Shown here: piece by piece, positions 33,801 through 43,071 of the stretch
How positions within the stretch are numbered: the stretch's first letter is position 1
Layout: every line of letters starts with the position of its first letter
Virus record (IMG/VR): IMGVR_UViG_3300035698_018500
Location: 1-52,182 of that record
Direction: 5' to 3' (one strand)
DNA length: 52,182 nt
From: a virus
Notes under the pieces: model-generated
Told to the model about the DNA's origin: nothing
The model's input: the letters and a program-made list of their open reading frames with translations, nothing else
Databases searched by the model: none
Translations under genes and position numbers: made by a program

Positions 33801-35777
33801 ATGTCAAAAAAAGTTTCAACACCGTTAAAAACAACTGCTGCTAAACCAGCTAGAACCACTAGAACTAAAAAAACAGAAACTAACGAAATTGTTTCTTCGG
33901 CACACATAAAACAAGACTTACTTAGCCAGATAAAAATAGATTTAAAACATAAGAATGAGGTTCAGAAAAAACTTACCCAATCAATCAAAAATGGTGATGT
34001 AACTATTTGTACTGGCCCAGCTGGTACTGGTAAAGCCCAACCACTTGATTCATTAATTTTAACCCCAAAAGGGTATGTTAAAATGGGTGATATTAATGTA
34101 GGTGATGAGGTTATTGGGGTTAATGGTACCCCTATATTAGTAGATGGTGTTTACCCACAAGGTGAAAAAGAAATTTATTTAATTTCTTTTTCAGATGGAA
34201 CACAAACTGAGTGTTGTGGTGAACATTTATGGTTTACTCAAACCTATGAAGAGAGGAATAAACGTAAAAGAGTAACTGATGATAATGGGAAACGTATTTA
34301 TATCGGTAAAAATCCAAATAAAGGTTCAGTTAGAAATACGATTGATATTATGAATTCGTTAGTTGTTGGTAAAAAATCACAAAAAGTTAATCACTCAATT
34401 CCAATTGTTAAACAAATTGAATTTAAAACCAAAGAAGTTACTATTGACCCTTATTTATTAGGTTGTTTATTAGGTGATGGTGGTTTTACCACACCAGCAA
34501 TATCCTTAACAACAAATGATGTACAAATTGTTGAAACGATTTCTAATATTTTACCAAAAAATCATATTCTAAAAGAAAAATATGGTCAAAATTATATTAT
34601 AAAGTCGGTTGGGGTTAAAAAAAATGATATAACAGAGTATTTACGTGAAGTTAATTTATTTGGATTAACTTCTTCATACAAATTCATTCCAGAAGAATAT
34701 CTAATTAACGATACTAACACTAGATTAGAAATTTTAAGGGGGTTATTAGACACTGATGGTTCCGTGGATACAAAAACTGGTACACCGTTATTCTATTCTA
34801 CTTCTGAGAAGTTAATAGATGGAGTAACCTTTATAGTACAATCACTTGGTGGTATAGTTAAAAAAACACAAAAAATAGGTAAATATAGAAAACTAAATGG
34901 TGAGGTAAAAGAATGTAAGGTTATTTATTCGCTACATATTAACTTACCACTAGGGGTAATACCATTTAAATTAGATAGGAAAATAAATCTAATGAAACAA
35001 AGAGTTAAATATTTTCCTATTCGGTATATTAAAAATGTTGAACTAATAGGTAAGAAAAAGGCTCAATGTATTTCTGTAAATGACGAAAACCATTTATATT
35101 TAACAAATGATTGTATTGTAACGCACAACACCTTATTAAGTGTTGCTGAGGCGTTAATCTTATTAAAAACTCACCCAGAAATTTATTATGAAATCAAACT
35201 AGTTAAATCAATCATTCAACTTAAAGATGAGGATTTAGGTACTTTACCTGGTGATGAAAGAGATAAATTAAAATTTATTATGATGTCTTTCTTTGATGCT
35301 TTCTATAAACTAATAGGTGAAGAACTAACTAATAAATTGTTAGATGCTGGTTACATAAAAATGGAGGTTTTTGGTTCTATTCGTGGTAGGTCACTATCAA
35401 ACTGTATCGTGTTATTTGATGAATTTCAAAACGTTACCGATAACAACGGAAAAACACTTCTTACTCGTTTCTCTGAAAACACCAAAGTAATAGCTCTAGG
35501 TGATAGTAATCAAGTAGATTTAAAAAAACCAGAATCTAGTTGTTTAGGTGAGTTAGTCAGAATGGCTAAATTACACCCAGAAGAAGGTGTTAATGTGGTT
35601 GAATTTACTGAAAATGAAGTTGTTAGACATAGGTTAACAAAATATTTTATAAACATTTTTGAACATAAAGACTACAAAAAAATTACGGTACCAAAACCAT
35701 CATCAAGTAGAATAATTAAAAAATCTGGTTTTTTTAGTTTTTTAAACTTTTTAAAAAAAAAAATAGATAATTTATAA
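33801..35777 (+). CDS. phoH: PhoH-like ATPase carrying an in-frame intein
   Basis: 658 residues, of which 365 are intein. A Lys/Thr-rich N-terminus (residues 1-33) precedes the P-loop TGPAGTGK (71-78). The intein follows (79-443) and the ATPase resumes TLLSVAEALILLK. Downstream come TLPGDERDKL, FGSIRGRSLSN and Walker B CIVLFDEFQN, then VIALGDSNQVDL and NEVVRHRLTKYF. PhoH-like ATPases are common in T4-like phages and often linked to nucleic-acid metabolism under stress, but their exact task is unresolved. Late-type promoter upstream. Confidence 0.93.
   Translation: MSKKVSTPLKTTAAKPARTTRTKKTETNEIVSSAHIKQDLLSQIKIDLKHKNEVQKKLTQSIKNGDVTICTGPAGTGKAQPLDSLILTPKGYVKMGDINVGDEVIGVNGTPILVDGVYPQGEKEIYLISFSDGTQTECCGEHLWFTQTYEERNKRKRVTDDNGKRIYIGKNPNKGSVRNTIDIMNSLVVGKKSQKVNHSIPIVKQIEFKTKEVTIDPYLLGCLLGDGGFTTPAISLTTNDVQIVETISNILPKNHILKEKYGQNYIIKSVGVKKNDITEYLREVNLFGLTSSYKFIPEEYLINDTNTRLEILRGLLDTDGSVDTKTGTPLFYSTSEKLIDGVTFIVQSLGGIVKKTQKIGKYRKLNGEVKECKVIYSLHINLPLGVIPFKLDRKINLMKQRVKYFPIRYIKNVELIGKKKAQCISVNDENHLYLTNDCIVTHNTLLSVAEALILLKTHPEIYYEIKLVKSIIQLKDEDLGTLPGDERDKLKFIMMSFFDAFYKLIGEELTNKLLDAGYIKMEVFGSIRGRSLSNCIVLFDEFQNVTDNNGKTLLTRFSENTKVIALGDSNQVDLKKPESSCLGELVRMAKLHPEEGVNVVEFTENEVVRHRLTKYFINIFEHKDYKKITVPKPSSSRIIKKSGFFSFLNFLKKKIDNL
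34035..35129 (+). other. intein with class 3 features and LAGLIDADG endonuclease, in the PhoH P-loop
   Basis: 365 residues between GTGK and TLLS. It starts with Ala (AQPLDSLILTPKGYV), ends IVTHN before Thr+1 and carries Trp in GEHLWF, Cys in KAQCISVN and Thr in VTHN, the class 3 triad. LAGLIDADG motifs are LGCLLGDGGF and LRGLLDTDGS. The N-terminal splicing region and block F align with the helicase intein (4430-5536), e.g. 'GVYPQG' against 'GVFPQG' and 'CISVNDENHLYL' against 'CISVDTPDKLYV'. Confidence 0.88.
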
Positions 35778-35819
35778 AATTTACTTTACTTATTGATGAC
35801 TATCCCGTAAATTGGTATC

Positions 35820-36428
35820 ATGAAAATAGGTATAAGTATAAATGAGGTTTTAAGAGATTTTATCGGCCAATTGGTTTACACATATGATAAGTATATTGGC
35901 GAAACTAATTTAACAGAAGAAGACGTTACTAATTTTAATTTAATAGAACATTTTAAATTCGATAACGTTAACAAACTTAATTCGTTTCTATATTTAGAAG
36001 CACCTCTAGAAATTTTTGGTCATGCTGACCAAATGTCTGATGGTTTAATTAACCATTTTAATAATTTTATTATGGATATTGTCGATGATGATGAACACCA
36101 AGTTGAATTGGTGAGTCGTGAAATCGATAAAAGTATCCCGTCTACCTATTTCTTCTTATCTAAAACCAGCTGTAGAATCGGAAACATTAGATTCGTTAAA
36201 CAAAACTCTGATGAATGGGGTGATTGTGACGTATTAATCACCGCCAACCCAGTAGCTTTAGAAAATAAACCTTCTGGTAAAATAAGCGTGAAGGTCAACG
36301 CATCTTACAATAAAAAAGTTGCTTCTGATTATCAGATTGACTCAATTTTGGATTTTATTAACGATGAAGAACTTAGAAATAGGATTTTAACAACGACAAC
36401 AATAACAACAACTTACGAAGAAATTTAA
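35820..36428 (+). CDS. HAD-like protein lacking the catalytic Asp residues
   Basis: 202 residues. MKIGISINEVLRDFIGQL has the shape of the HAD/5'-nucleotidase start 'IGIDxDGVLRDF', but Ser and Asn/Glu replace the nucleophile and acid Asp. Later TYFFLSKTSCRIGNIRFVK and WGDCDVLITANP resemble the second half of NT5C-type HAD proteins. It is probably inactive as a phosphatase and may be structural or regulatory. The HAD link is a weak, by-eye call. Confidence 0.5.
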   Translation: MKIGISINEVLRDFIGQLVYTYDKYIGETNLTEEDVTNFNLIEHFKFDNVNKLNSFLYLEAPLEIFGHADQMSDGLINHFNNFIMDIVDDDEHQVELVSREIDKSIPSTYFFLSKTSCRIGNIRFVKQNSDEWGDCDVLITANPVALENKPSGKISVKVNASYNKKVASDYQIDSILDFINDEELRNRILTTTTITTTYEEI

Positions 36429-36432
36429 AAAT

Positions 36433-36786
36433 ATGATTGAATTTGGAGGAATAATCTATCAACTAGATTTAGATGCTTTAAACGAAGCGATTAAAATAAA
36501 AGGTCAAAACTCTAAAGACATTGTTGAAAGAGTTGAAAAAACTTATACTAACGAAAAAGGTGAAGTTACTGGTGGTGAAATATTAGAAACGTTTAGAGGT
36601 CGTTTTCCTCTTTTAGATTCTAATAAATACGAAATAATAAGAATGTTAATTGATATTCTTATGGATGACGTAGATGAAGAACCAGACGATTCATTAGGTA
36701 TTGAAAGAGCTTTAAGTAAAAAACCAGTATCGTATAGAATAGCATTCAACACGCTAAAAAATTATAAAATATTAAAAGAAATATAA
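36433..36786 (+). CDS. small protein of unknown function
   Basis: 117 residues, acidic and helical, with RMLIDILMDDVDEEPDDSLG and an N-terminal IEFGGIIYQLDLDALNEA. It lies 4 nt after the HAD-like gene and 19 nt before the next gene. No family recognised; its place in a late operon suggests a chaperone or assembly role. Confidence 0.5.
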   Translation: MIEFGGIIYQLDLDALNEAIKIKGQNSKDIVERVEKTYTNEKGEVTGGEILETFRGRFPLLDSNKYEIIRMLIDILMDDVDEEPDDSLGIERALSKKPVSYRIAFNTLKNYKILKEI

Positions 36787-36805
36787 CAACCCAAAAACAA
36801 AAAAA

Positions 36806-37954
36806 ATGGAAGGACAAACAAAACAAATTGAAGAACAAATCGATAACGTTACCAAAGTAATCAAAAATTTAAAAAATAAAGATTTTAATGTTTATTTCTT
36901 TACTCTAGACACTAAAGGTAACCCTACAGCTGGTATCGCAAATATCTATGAGCATGTTAAAATGCTTAATGAATTAGGTTATAATGCCGCTATTCTACAC
37001 GAAAAAAACGATTATAAATTAAAAGCCGATGAAAATGGTCAAGGAATTAGTGAATGGTTAGGTGAAGAATATGCTTCATTACCACACATTTCAATTGAAG
37101 GGCAGAATTTAAATATTAGTCCAGCTGATATTATTGTCATACCAGAAATATTTTCAAATGTTATGGACCAAGTAAAAGGGTTCCCATGTAAAAAAGTTGT
37201 TTTCTCGCAAAGTTATGATTACTTATTGGAGTTATTACCTATCGGTAAAAGATGGAACACTGATTATGGTTTTAATGATGTAATAACGACTTCAGAAAAA
37301 CAAGCTGATTATTTAAAATCACTATTCCCATCAATCAACACACAAGTTGTACCAGTATCAATACCCTCTTATTTTAAAGATAGTGATAAACCTAAAATCC
37401 CAGTTGTGTCAATCCTTACCAGAAACCAAGGTGATGCGGCTAAAATTGCAAAATCATTTTATTTACAATACCCAATTTATAAATGGGTTACTTTTAAAGA
37501 ATTAAGGGGTTTGCCTAGACAACAATTCGCCACTGAATTAGCTAAATCTTGTTTAGCTGTATGGGTTGATGATACTTCTGGTTTTGGAACATTCCCTTTA
37601 GAAGCTATTGAGTGTAACACAACGGTTATCGGTAAAATGCCTAATCTTATCCCAGAATGGATGGAAACTAAAGATGAAGAAGGTAATTTAGTTATCAATA
37701 ATAATGGTGTTTGGACAAACACAACTATGAATATTCCAGAATTAATTGCAACCTATTTAAAAGTTTGGTTAGAAGACTCCGTACCAACTGATTTGATTGA
37801 GGGAATTAAAGGCTCACAAGGTTTATACACAGAAGAAAAACAAAAAGATGCGTTATCTAAAGCGTATGATACTTTAACGAATAACAGAATCCTAGAAGTT
37901 CAAAATTCTTTAGCTAAATTAGAAGAAGCTAAAACACAAACAACTAACGTTTAA
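36806..37954 (+). CDS. glycosyltransferase-like protein (GT-B fold)
   Basis: 382 residues. NVYFFTLDTKGNPTAGIANI, then HVKMLNELGYNAAIL, form the first Rossmann lobe. IPVVSILTRNQGDAAKIAKS begins the second and CLAVWVDDTSGFGTFPLEAI is the donor-binding 'E' region of GT4-type enzymes. The last 60 residues are helical. The acceptor is unknown. Its position between structural genes and the late sigma factor fits glycosylation of virion proteins. Confidence 0.72.
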   Translation: MEGQTKQIEEQIDNVTKVIKNLKNKDFNVYFFTLDTKGNPTAGIANIYEHVKMLNELGYNAAILHEKNDYKLKADENGQGISEWLGEEYASLPHISIEGQNLNISPADIIVIPEIFSNVMDQVKGFPCKKVVFSQSYDYLLELLPIGKRWNTDYGFNDVITTSEKQADYLKSLFPSINTQVVPVSIPSYFKDSDKPKIPVVSILTRNQGDAAKIAKSFYLQYPIYKWVTFKELRGLPRQQFATELAKSCLAVWVDDTSGFGTFPLEAIECNTTVIGKMPNLIPEWMETKDEEGNLVINNNGVWTNTTMNIPELIATYLKVWLEDSVPTDLIEGIKGSQGLYTEEKQKDALSKAYDTLTNNRILEVQNSLAKLEEAKTQTTNV

Positions 37955-37979
37955 TTAAATATAAAATAAAAAAAGAAAA

Positions 37980-38777
37980 ATGGAAAAACAAACACAAATA
38001 AGCGTTATCCTTCCAGTTCATGATTTGAACGAAGTAACAAAACCTATGTTTCAAAACGCAATCCAAAGCGTTACAAACCAAACAGTGCAACCAGACAAAT
38101 TAATTATTGTTGTACCTAAAGGAAGTGAAACAGCAAAATACATCAAATCTTTTGATTTTGGTGAAAATAAAAAATTAGTAGTTATCGCTGAAAATGATGG
38201 TGCTACTGATTTTGCCTCGCAAGTTAATTACGGTGTTTCCGTTACCAAAACAGAATGGTTCTCTATCTTAGAATTCGATGATGAATATGCTAAGATTTGG
38301 TTCAAAAATGTTGTTGAATACATAGATGCACATAGCAACGTTGATTTATTTTTACCAATTGTAATTGATGTAGATTCAGTAGGAAACTTTATTGGTTTTA
38401 CCAACGAAGCAGTTTGGGCCAACAGTTTTTCAGATGAGTTAGGTATTTTAGATAACAATGCATTATTAACCTATCAAAACTTTAATATTGATGGAATGGT
38501 TATTAAAAAATCTACTTATGAAGAATTTGGTGGGTTTAAACCTAGTATTAAATTAACGTTTATCTATGAGTTTTTATTACGTATGACATTCAAGGATGTT
38601 AGGGTAATGGTTGTACCTAGATTTGGTTACAAACACGTAAACCAAAGACCAGGTTCTTTATTCTCATACTACAAAGAAACTCTAGACCCAATTGAAGCTA
38701 AGTGGTGGTTATCAACAGCAAAAAAAGAATACTATTTTCCAAAAGATAGACAGATAACATACGATTCACAAAGTTAA
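37980..38777 (+). CDS. glycosyltransferase family 2-like
   Basis: 265 residues. ISVILPVHDLNEVTKPMFQN, VTNQTVQPDKLIIV and TEWFSILEFDDEYAKIWF (the FDD metal motif) are the GT-A signature. FNIDGMVIKKSTYEEFGGF is the acceptor-loop region. It lies 25 nt after the GT-B gene, with which it probably works, and 3 nt before the late sigma gene. Confidence 0.82.
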   Translation: MEKQTQISVILPVHDLNEVTKPMFQNAIQSVTNQTVQPDKLIIVVPKGSETAKYIKSFDFGENKKLVVIAENDGATDFASQVNYGVSVTKTEWFSILEFDDEYAKIWFKNVVEYIDAHSNVDLFLPIVIDVDSVGNFIGFTNEAVWANSFSDELGILDNNALLTYQNFNIDGMVIKKSTYEEFGGFKPSIKLTFIYEFLLRMTFKDVRVMVVPRFGYKHVNQRPGSLFSYYKETLDPIEAKWWLSTAKKEYYFPKDRQITYDSQS

Positions 38778-38780
38778 TAA

Positions 38781-39509
38781 ATGATTATAAAAAGAGGGCG
38801 TAAAAGAAAAAATGATATGTACTTTGGTCCAGAGGAAGAAGAAGCGGTCGTTAAATTTTTAGAGTCAGATAGTGAAACAGAAAGAAATGTTATTTTTAAT
38901 GAATGGTTAAAAGCGCCATTAGATAAGATGATTGAATCAATTATCAGAAGGTATAAATTATATAGAAAGGGTGAAACTTTTGAAGAACTTCATGGTGACA
39001 CCGTTTCTTTTCTGATAACTAAAGTGCATAAATTTGAAACTGGAAGAGGGAAAAAAGCTTATTCGTATTTTGGAACAATAGCCAAGAATTATATTCTTGG
39101 GTTATTAATAAAAGATGAAAAATACATGAAACAGACATCATCTTATGAAGATATGTCGTCAAGTATAGAGGAAAGGTCAGATATGACTTATGTTATTGAT
39201 GGTGATGAGCTTATGATGGATAATTTTTTAAAAAAATTATCTAGTGGTATCCAAGAAGAAATGAACGATGAAAACCAACCACAAAAAAAGAAATTAAATG
39301 ATAATGAAAGAAAAGTGGGGTTAGCTCTTATCGAAATTCTAGAAAACTGGGAAACAGCGTTTGAATCTATGGACGGTGGTTCTAAATATAATAAAAATTC
39401 TGTTTTAGAAACCATGAGAAATTACACCAACTTATCGACAAAAGATATTAGATTGGCTATGAAAAGATATAAAGAGCTTTATGAGTTATTAAAACACCAT
39501 GGTTTATAG
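38781..39509 (+). CDS. gp55-like late sigma factor
   Basis: 242 residues. FGPEEEEAVVKFLESDSETE, IFNEWLKAPLDKMIESIIRR and YKLYRKGETFEELHGDTVSF, then KKAYSYFGTIAKNYILGLLI follow the sigma region 2 layout of T4 gp55 (core binding and -10 recognition). No region 4 is evident. In T4, gp55 together with the clamp directs host polymerase to late promoters with only a -10-like element. The window's TATATTTAT motif is a natural candidate target. It ends in TAG. Confidence 0.75.
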   Translation: MIIKRGRKRKNDMYFGPEEEEAVVKFLESDSETERNVIFNEWLKAPLDKMIESIIRRYKLYRKGETFEELHGDTVSFLITKVHKFETGRGKKAYSYFGTIAKNYILGLLIKDEKYMKQTSSYEDMSSSIEERSDMTYVIDGDELMMDNFLKKLSSGIQEEMNDENQPQKKKLNDNERKVGLALIEILENWETAFESMDGGSKYNKNSVLETMRNYTNLSTKDIRLAMKRYKELYELLKHHGL

Positions 39510-39538
39510 AATTATTACGATAAAACCAAACTAACAGG

Positions 39539-39553
39539 TATTTATAGTAAAAC
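39539..39553 (+). promoter_or_regulatory. late-type promoter motif
   Basis: TATTTATAGTAAAAC lies 7 nt before the ATG at 39561, right after the late sigma gene. Confidence 0.6.
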
Positions 39554-39560
39554 AAAAATC

Positions 39561-39947
39561 ATGGGAAGAAAGAAAAAACAAGAAGTTAAAGTAAATAACA
39601 ATGAATCGCTAGAGGGTTTAATGCAAGAAACCTATAACGATGCGTGTCTACAAATAAATGACGCTCAAAAAACAATCAATGAATTGTCAGCTAGCGCTAC
39701 CCCAGTAGATATTGATGATTTAACTAAAGTAGCTAAAGAAAAAGGTGGTTTATTAAAAATAAAAGATTCAGCTATTAGGATAAAATTAGAATTGGCTAAA
39801 CTACAAAGCGATATCATCAAAAATAGAGGTGATGCTGAGGGTGCTATTTCTGAAAGAAGTAACGGTTCCGCATCTCTTAGTGATTTTAAAACTATTCGTG
39901 AAATGTTGAAAAACAAAGGAATTGAAGAAGAAGAAGAAAACAAATAA
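39561..39947 (+). CDS. small protein, function unknown (small terminase possible)
   Basis: 128 residues, helical: SLEGLMQETYNDACLQINDA and ...LLKIKDSAIRIKLELAKLQSD. The size and coiled-coil character fit a T4 gp16-type small terminase, and a very charged C-terminus (GIEEEEENK) would suit it, but no DNA-binding motif is clear. Confidence 0.5.
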   Translation: MGRKKKQEVKVNNNESLEGLMQETYNDACLQINDAQKTINELSASATPVDIDDLTKVAKEKGGLLKIKDSAIRIKLELAKLQSDIIKNRGDAEGAISERSNGSASLSDFKTIREMLKNKGIEEEEENK

Positions 39948-39996
39948 TAAATTAAACCCACTAACGTTTAGAAATTAGTTTTAATAAAAAAACATT

Positions 39997-41418
39997 ATGA
40001 GTGTCTTAAATAAAAAAAGAAAAATCTTTGGAAATATTGCTGCCGCTAAGACTTTGACAGAATCGATGCCAAATTTAAAACTAAGCTCATCGTTTCCTTC
40101 GGTTAATAACAATGGGGATAGCATAACTTTCCTAACTGACCTAATCCAATCTTTGATTGGGTATGCTGCGTTAATAAAAGCATTGGTTGACACTCTAACC
40201 CACTCAATCGAAGAAATAGAAGTGGAGGTTAAAAAAGCACTTAAAACAGAATTAAAAAGTATTGTTAGTTGCGGTATAGACCCTAGTTTACCAGCCTTTA
40301 TTAAATCAAACACCACTACTGGTATAGTGATTGAAGTTAAAAAGATTGATTTTTTAGACCTAATGAAAGTTGACCCAACTAGTGTGTCTGGTAAATTAAT
40401 GTATGACGACCCAACAGCTGGTCTGGCTTCAACAGACTTCAATACTTTTTTATATGCGGTTATACAAGATGATGGAAACACCCATACGTGGCAAAACATT
40501 ATTGATTTTAAATTTGTTTCATTAGACCCTAATGGTGTCAACCCTAATAACTCGCTTATTATAAAAGCAAACCCAAGTTTTGATACAAAAACGCTTAATG
40601 ATTTAAACAATAATTTTGTTGATAGTCTTAACTTATTTAATTCTCAAGGGTTAATCAATAAAATAATCGATATTGTTTTTGGTTCTATATCATTTAGTTT
40701 AGGTAAAAGTAGTAAACAATTAGAAGCCGAGGCGAAGATTAATAATGTAGTCGATAAAATAGTCAATACAGATGAAGGTCAAACTATTGGTGATAATTAT
40801 TTTACTTTTGACAACCAAGAAATTTCTAAAATACAAAATGACGTTGATAATAGAAAAAAAGGTATTGTAAAAATTAAATCAGCAACAACATTCGATGCCT
40901 CAATACCCGAAACTAATTTAACTAATTTTAATAATGATATGGGCACTGCGGTTACGGTTCAACAAAAAAAAGAAGTTTTAAATAGTCACTTGGATAAAAT
41001 GGCTGACAAAACAACAATTAATTCGCCAAACCCACAAGATAAACAAACGATTAAATTAAATTTTATTCAAGGAATTATTAGTACTTTGATTAAAGGGATT
41101 GTAAGCGTTATTTTATCACCAAAGGTTGTTCTTATTTTTTTAGTTAATTTTAAAATAGTATACGGCCCAACAGTAACTTATACTGATGGTGTTGATTTTA
41201 TTAAAAAAAACAAAGCTTTAGTTAAAAATATAATAAAAAGAATAACAACTATGATTATTGAAATGTTATTGGCAATTGCGTTGAAAAGAATAGCGGAATT
41301 AATTGGTGAGGCACAAATAAAAAAACAAATTGATGTGTTAAAAAATAAAACCACTCAACTGCTAAGTTTAGTGGGCGTTTCGCAAGAAGCGATTAGAAGA
41401 ATAAAAGGTTTAGGATAA
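39997..41418 (+). CDS. baseplate/tail structural protein
   Basis: 473 residues. The N-terminal 90 are helical, the middle alternates beta and helix, and two hydrophobic stretches near 355-385 and 405-435 (GIISTLIKGIVSVILSP; RITTMIIEMLLAIAL) could contact a membrane or pack inside a hub. It heads the baseplate group with the 41418 protein and the gp5-like hub and overlaps the next ORF by one base. A baseplate hub role is inferred from this context only. Confidence 0.6.
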   Translation: MSVLNKKRKIFGNIAAAKTLTESMPNLKLSSSFPSVNNNGDSITFLTDLIQSLIGYAALIKALVDTLTHSIEEIEVEVKKALKTELKSIVSCGIDPSLPAFIKSNTTTGIVIEVKKIDFLDLMKVDPTSVSGKLMYDDPTAGLASTDFNTFLYAVIQDDGNTHTWQNIIDFKFVSLDPNGVNPNNSLIIKANPSFDTKTLNDLNNNFVDSLNLFNSQGLINKIIDIVFGSISFSLGKSSKQLEAEAKINNVVDKIVNTDEGQTIGDNYFTFDNQEISKIQNDVDNRKKGIVKIKSATTFDASIPETNLTNFNNDMGTAVTVQQKKEVLNSHLDKMADKTTINSPNPQDKQTIKLNFIQGIISTLIKGIVSVILSPKVVLIFLVNFKIVYGPTVTYTDGVDFIKKNKALVKNIIKRITTMIIEMLLAIALKRIAELIGEAQIKKQIDVLKNKTTQLLSLVGVSQEAIRRIKGLG

Positions 41419-41870
41419 TGGCGTTTAATATAGATAAAAAAGAAGAAATAAAATCGATTAATTCTAGTTTCAATCTAGGTAGTATAAGTGGTGTTTTGAA
41501 CCTTATTTTATCTGCTTTTTCAATACCAGATGAACCTGTTGTTCCATTACCACCACCACTTATATTGATTGGCGCTAAACTAAGACCTGGTGTTTCGGCA
41601 AGTGCAGTTGCTTCTAGAATAATTTCTAGGCAATCAGAAGCTGGAAGACAAGTCGGTGATGTGTTTGCTGATGGTCCTAATAACGAAGAAGCCATGGAAC
41701 TTATTCGAATCGAAGAAATAATCAATGCCGTTTTAACCGAAGCTAAAATAGAGGTTGTAATCCCACCAGGCGTATCCGTTACCACTATTGGTGTTGGTAA
41801 CTTAGGCGCACCAGTTATTTCAAAAGGTGCAACAACTACAATGGGTATAGGTGACGGTGTAATTAGATAA
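41418..41870 (+). CDS. small baseplate-module protein, function unknown
   Basis: 150 residues with a Pro-rich hydrophobic segment (PDEPVVPLPPPLILIGAKLR) and a C-terminal Gly/Val-rich part (GVSVTTIGVGNLGAPVIS). Start and upstream stop share a base (TAATGG). No known motif. It lies between two baseplate-type genes. Confidence 0.55.
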   Translation: MAFNIDKKEEIKSINSSFNLGSISGVLNLILSAFSIPDEPVVPLPPPLILIGAKLRPGVSASAVASRIISRQSEAGRQVGDVFADGPNNEEAMELIRIEEIINAVLTEAKIEVVIPPGVSVTTIGVGNLGAPVISKGATTTMGIGDGVIR

Positions 41871-41881
41871 AACATAAAAAT

Positions 41882-42061
41882 ATGTATGAAGATTTAAAAG
41901 AAAAATCAAACAATGAAATTTTGTTTGAGATAAAACAAATGGAGGCAGACCACGAAGCTATCAAATTAAAAATGTTGCAAGACTATGATAAATTGGTTGA
42001 AATAGAAAAAAAATTTGATGTTGCAAATAAACTAATACTAAAGAGATTAAAAGGGGAATAA
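41882..42061 (+). CDS. 59-residue coiled-coil protein
   Basis: A short ORF from ATG 41882 to TAA 42059-42061, just before the ATG at 42063. MYEDLKEKSNNEILFEIKQ followed by a run of heptad-like residues indicates a single coiled-coil helix. Tight packing (12 nt after the previous stop, 1 nt before the next start) supports real coding. A baseplate or tail chaperone is possible. Confidence 0.65.
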   Translation: MYEDLKEKSNNEILFEIKQMEADHEAIKLKMLQDYDKLVEIEKKFDVANKLILKRLKGE

Positions 42062-42062
42062 T

Positions 42063-43040
42063 ATGTATTTTTTTGAAGGTACTAATAAATTAAATAGAGG
42101 CGAAAAAAGCGGATACGAAAACGTAAGTAGTTTTAAGTATTTAAAATATGGTGAAGTTATTTCTATCACAGATGAATTTGGTTTAGGTAGAATAAAAGTT
42201 AGGGTAAAAGGTTCCCAATCAGTTGGGGGTGATGATGGTATATTAAATGCTGATTTACCTTACGCTACACCTATGTTACCTAAATTTTTATCAACATACC
42301 CAAAAATAGGTGAAGCGGTTTGGGTTTTTGTTTTAGACAAAACCAAACAACAAGTTGATAGATTATATATTGGTCCAATAATCTCACAATTAGATAAATT
42401 AAATAGAGATAGCGGGTTAACAACAGCATTGGCTGGTTTCAGTTTTGGACCAATAGCTCCAAAAGTAAATATTGATACAATACCACAACTTAAAGGTGTA
42501 TTTCCAGATTTAGAAGATATATCTATTCAAGGTAGGTTTAACACAGATATAACTCAGAAAAAAAATGAGATAGTTCTTAGGGCTGGTAAATTTGAAAACA
42601 CACCAGTATCGGCAAAAAACCCGTTTCCGTTTCAATTTAACACTAAAACTCAAGCGTTTATCCAAATTAAAAACGATGTTACGATAAATAAAGAAACACG
42701 TGAAAAGGGTACAATCACAAATATTGTCGCTAATAAAATTAATTTAATAACACATAAAGATGGTAGTCCTAGATTTAACGTAACTGACCAAAATAATTTG
42801 GTTAGTGAAGCCGAAATGATTAAAATTTTAGAAGAAGCACACCAGTTACCTTTTGGTGATGTTTTGATTGAATACCTTAAATTATTAAAAGAAGCTTTAT
42901 TTTCTCACGTCCATAACGGTAATGGAAACCCAGCAACCGATTTAACAGCGTCTGGTAATAAACAAGCATTAGCTACTTTTAAATCTAAAGCCGAAGACTT
43001 AGAAAAATCAATGTTATCTAAAAACATTCGCATTAATTAA
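42063..43040 (+). CDS. gp5-like baseplate hub protein (OB-fold)
   Basis: 325 residues. YLKYGEVISITDEFGLGRIK, VRVKGSQS and LPYATPMLPKFLSTYPKIGE, then AVWVFVLDKTKQQVDRLYIG follow the N-terminal OB-fold of T4 gp5 and VgrG-like hub proteins, which carries the central spike of the baseplate. The T4 lysozyme domain is absent. The C-terminal 110 residues contain HVHNGNGNPAT like the metal-binding HxH of spike ends. Confidence 0.78.
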   Translation: MYFFEGTNKLNRGEKSGYENVSSFKYLKYGEVISITDEFGLGRIKVRVKGSQSVGGDDGILNADLPYATPMLPKFLSTYPKIGEAVWVFVLDKTKQQVDRLYIGPIISQLDKLNRDSGLTTALAGFSFGPIAPKVNIDTIPQLKGVFPDLEDISIQGRFNTDITQKKNEIVLRAGKFENTPVSAKNPFPFQFNTKTQAFIQIKNDVTINKETREKGTITNIVANKINLITHKDGSPRFNVTDQNNLVSEAEMIKILEEAHQLPFGDVLIEYLKLLKEALFSHVHNGNGNPATDLTASGNKQALATFKSKAEDLEKSMLSKNIRIN

Positions 43041-43050
43041 TCTTCTTAGA

Positions 43051-43066
43051 TATTTATTAATAAAAG
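43051..43066 (+). promoter_or_regulatory. late-type promoter motif
   Basis: TATTTATTAATAAAAG lies 5 nt before the ATG at 43072. Confidence 0.55.
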
Positions 43067-43071
43067 ATAAA

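Noticed and set aside
39510-39560. Possible in-frame fusion of the late sigma gene to the next ORF by TAG readthrough
   Set aside because: The 17 codons between them contain a clear late-type promoter motif and no protein-like sequence, so the TAG is a true stop.
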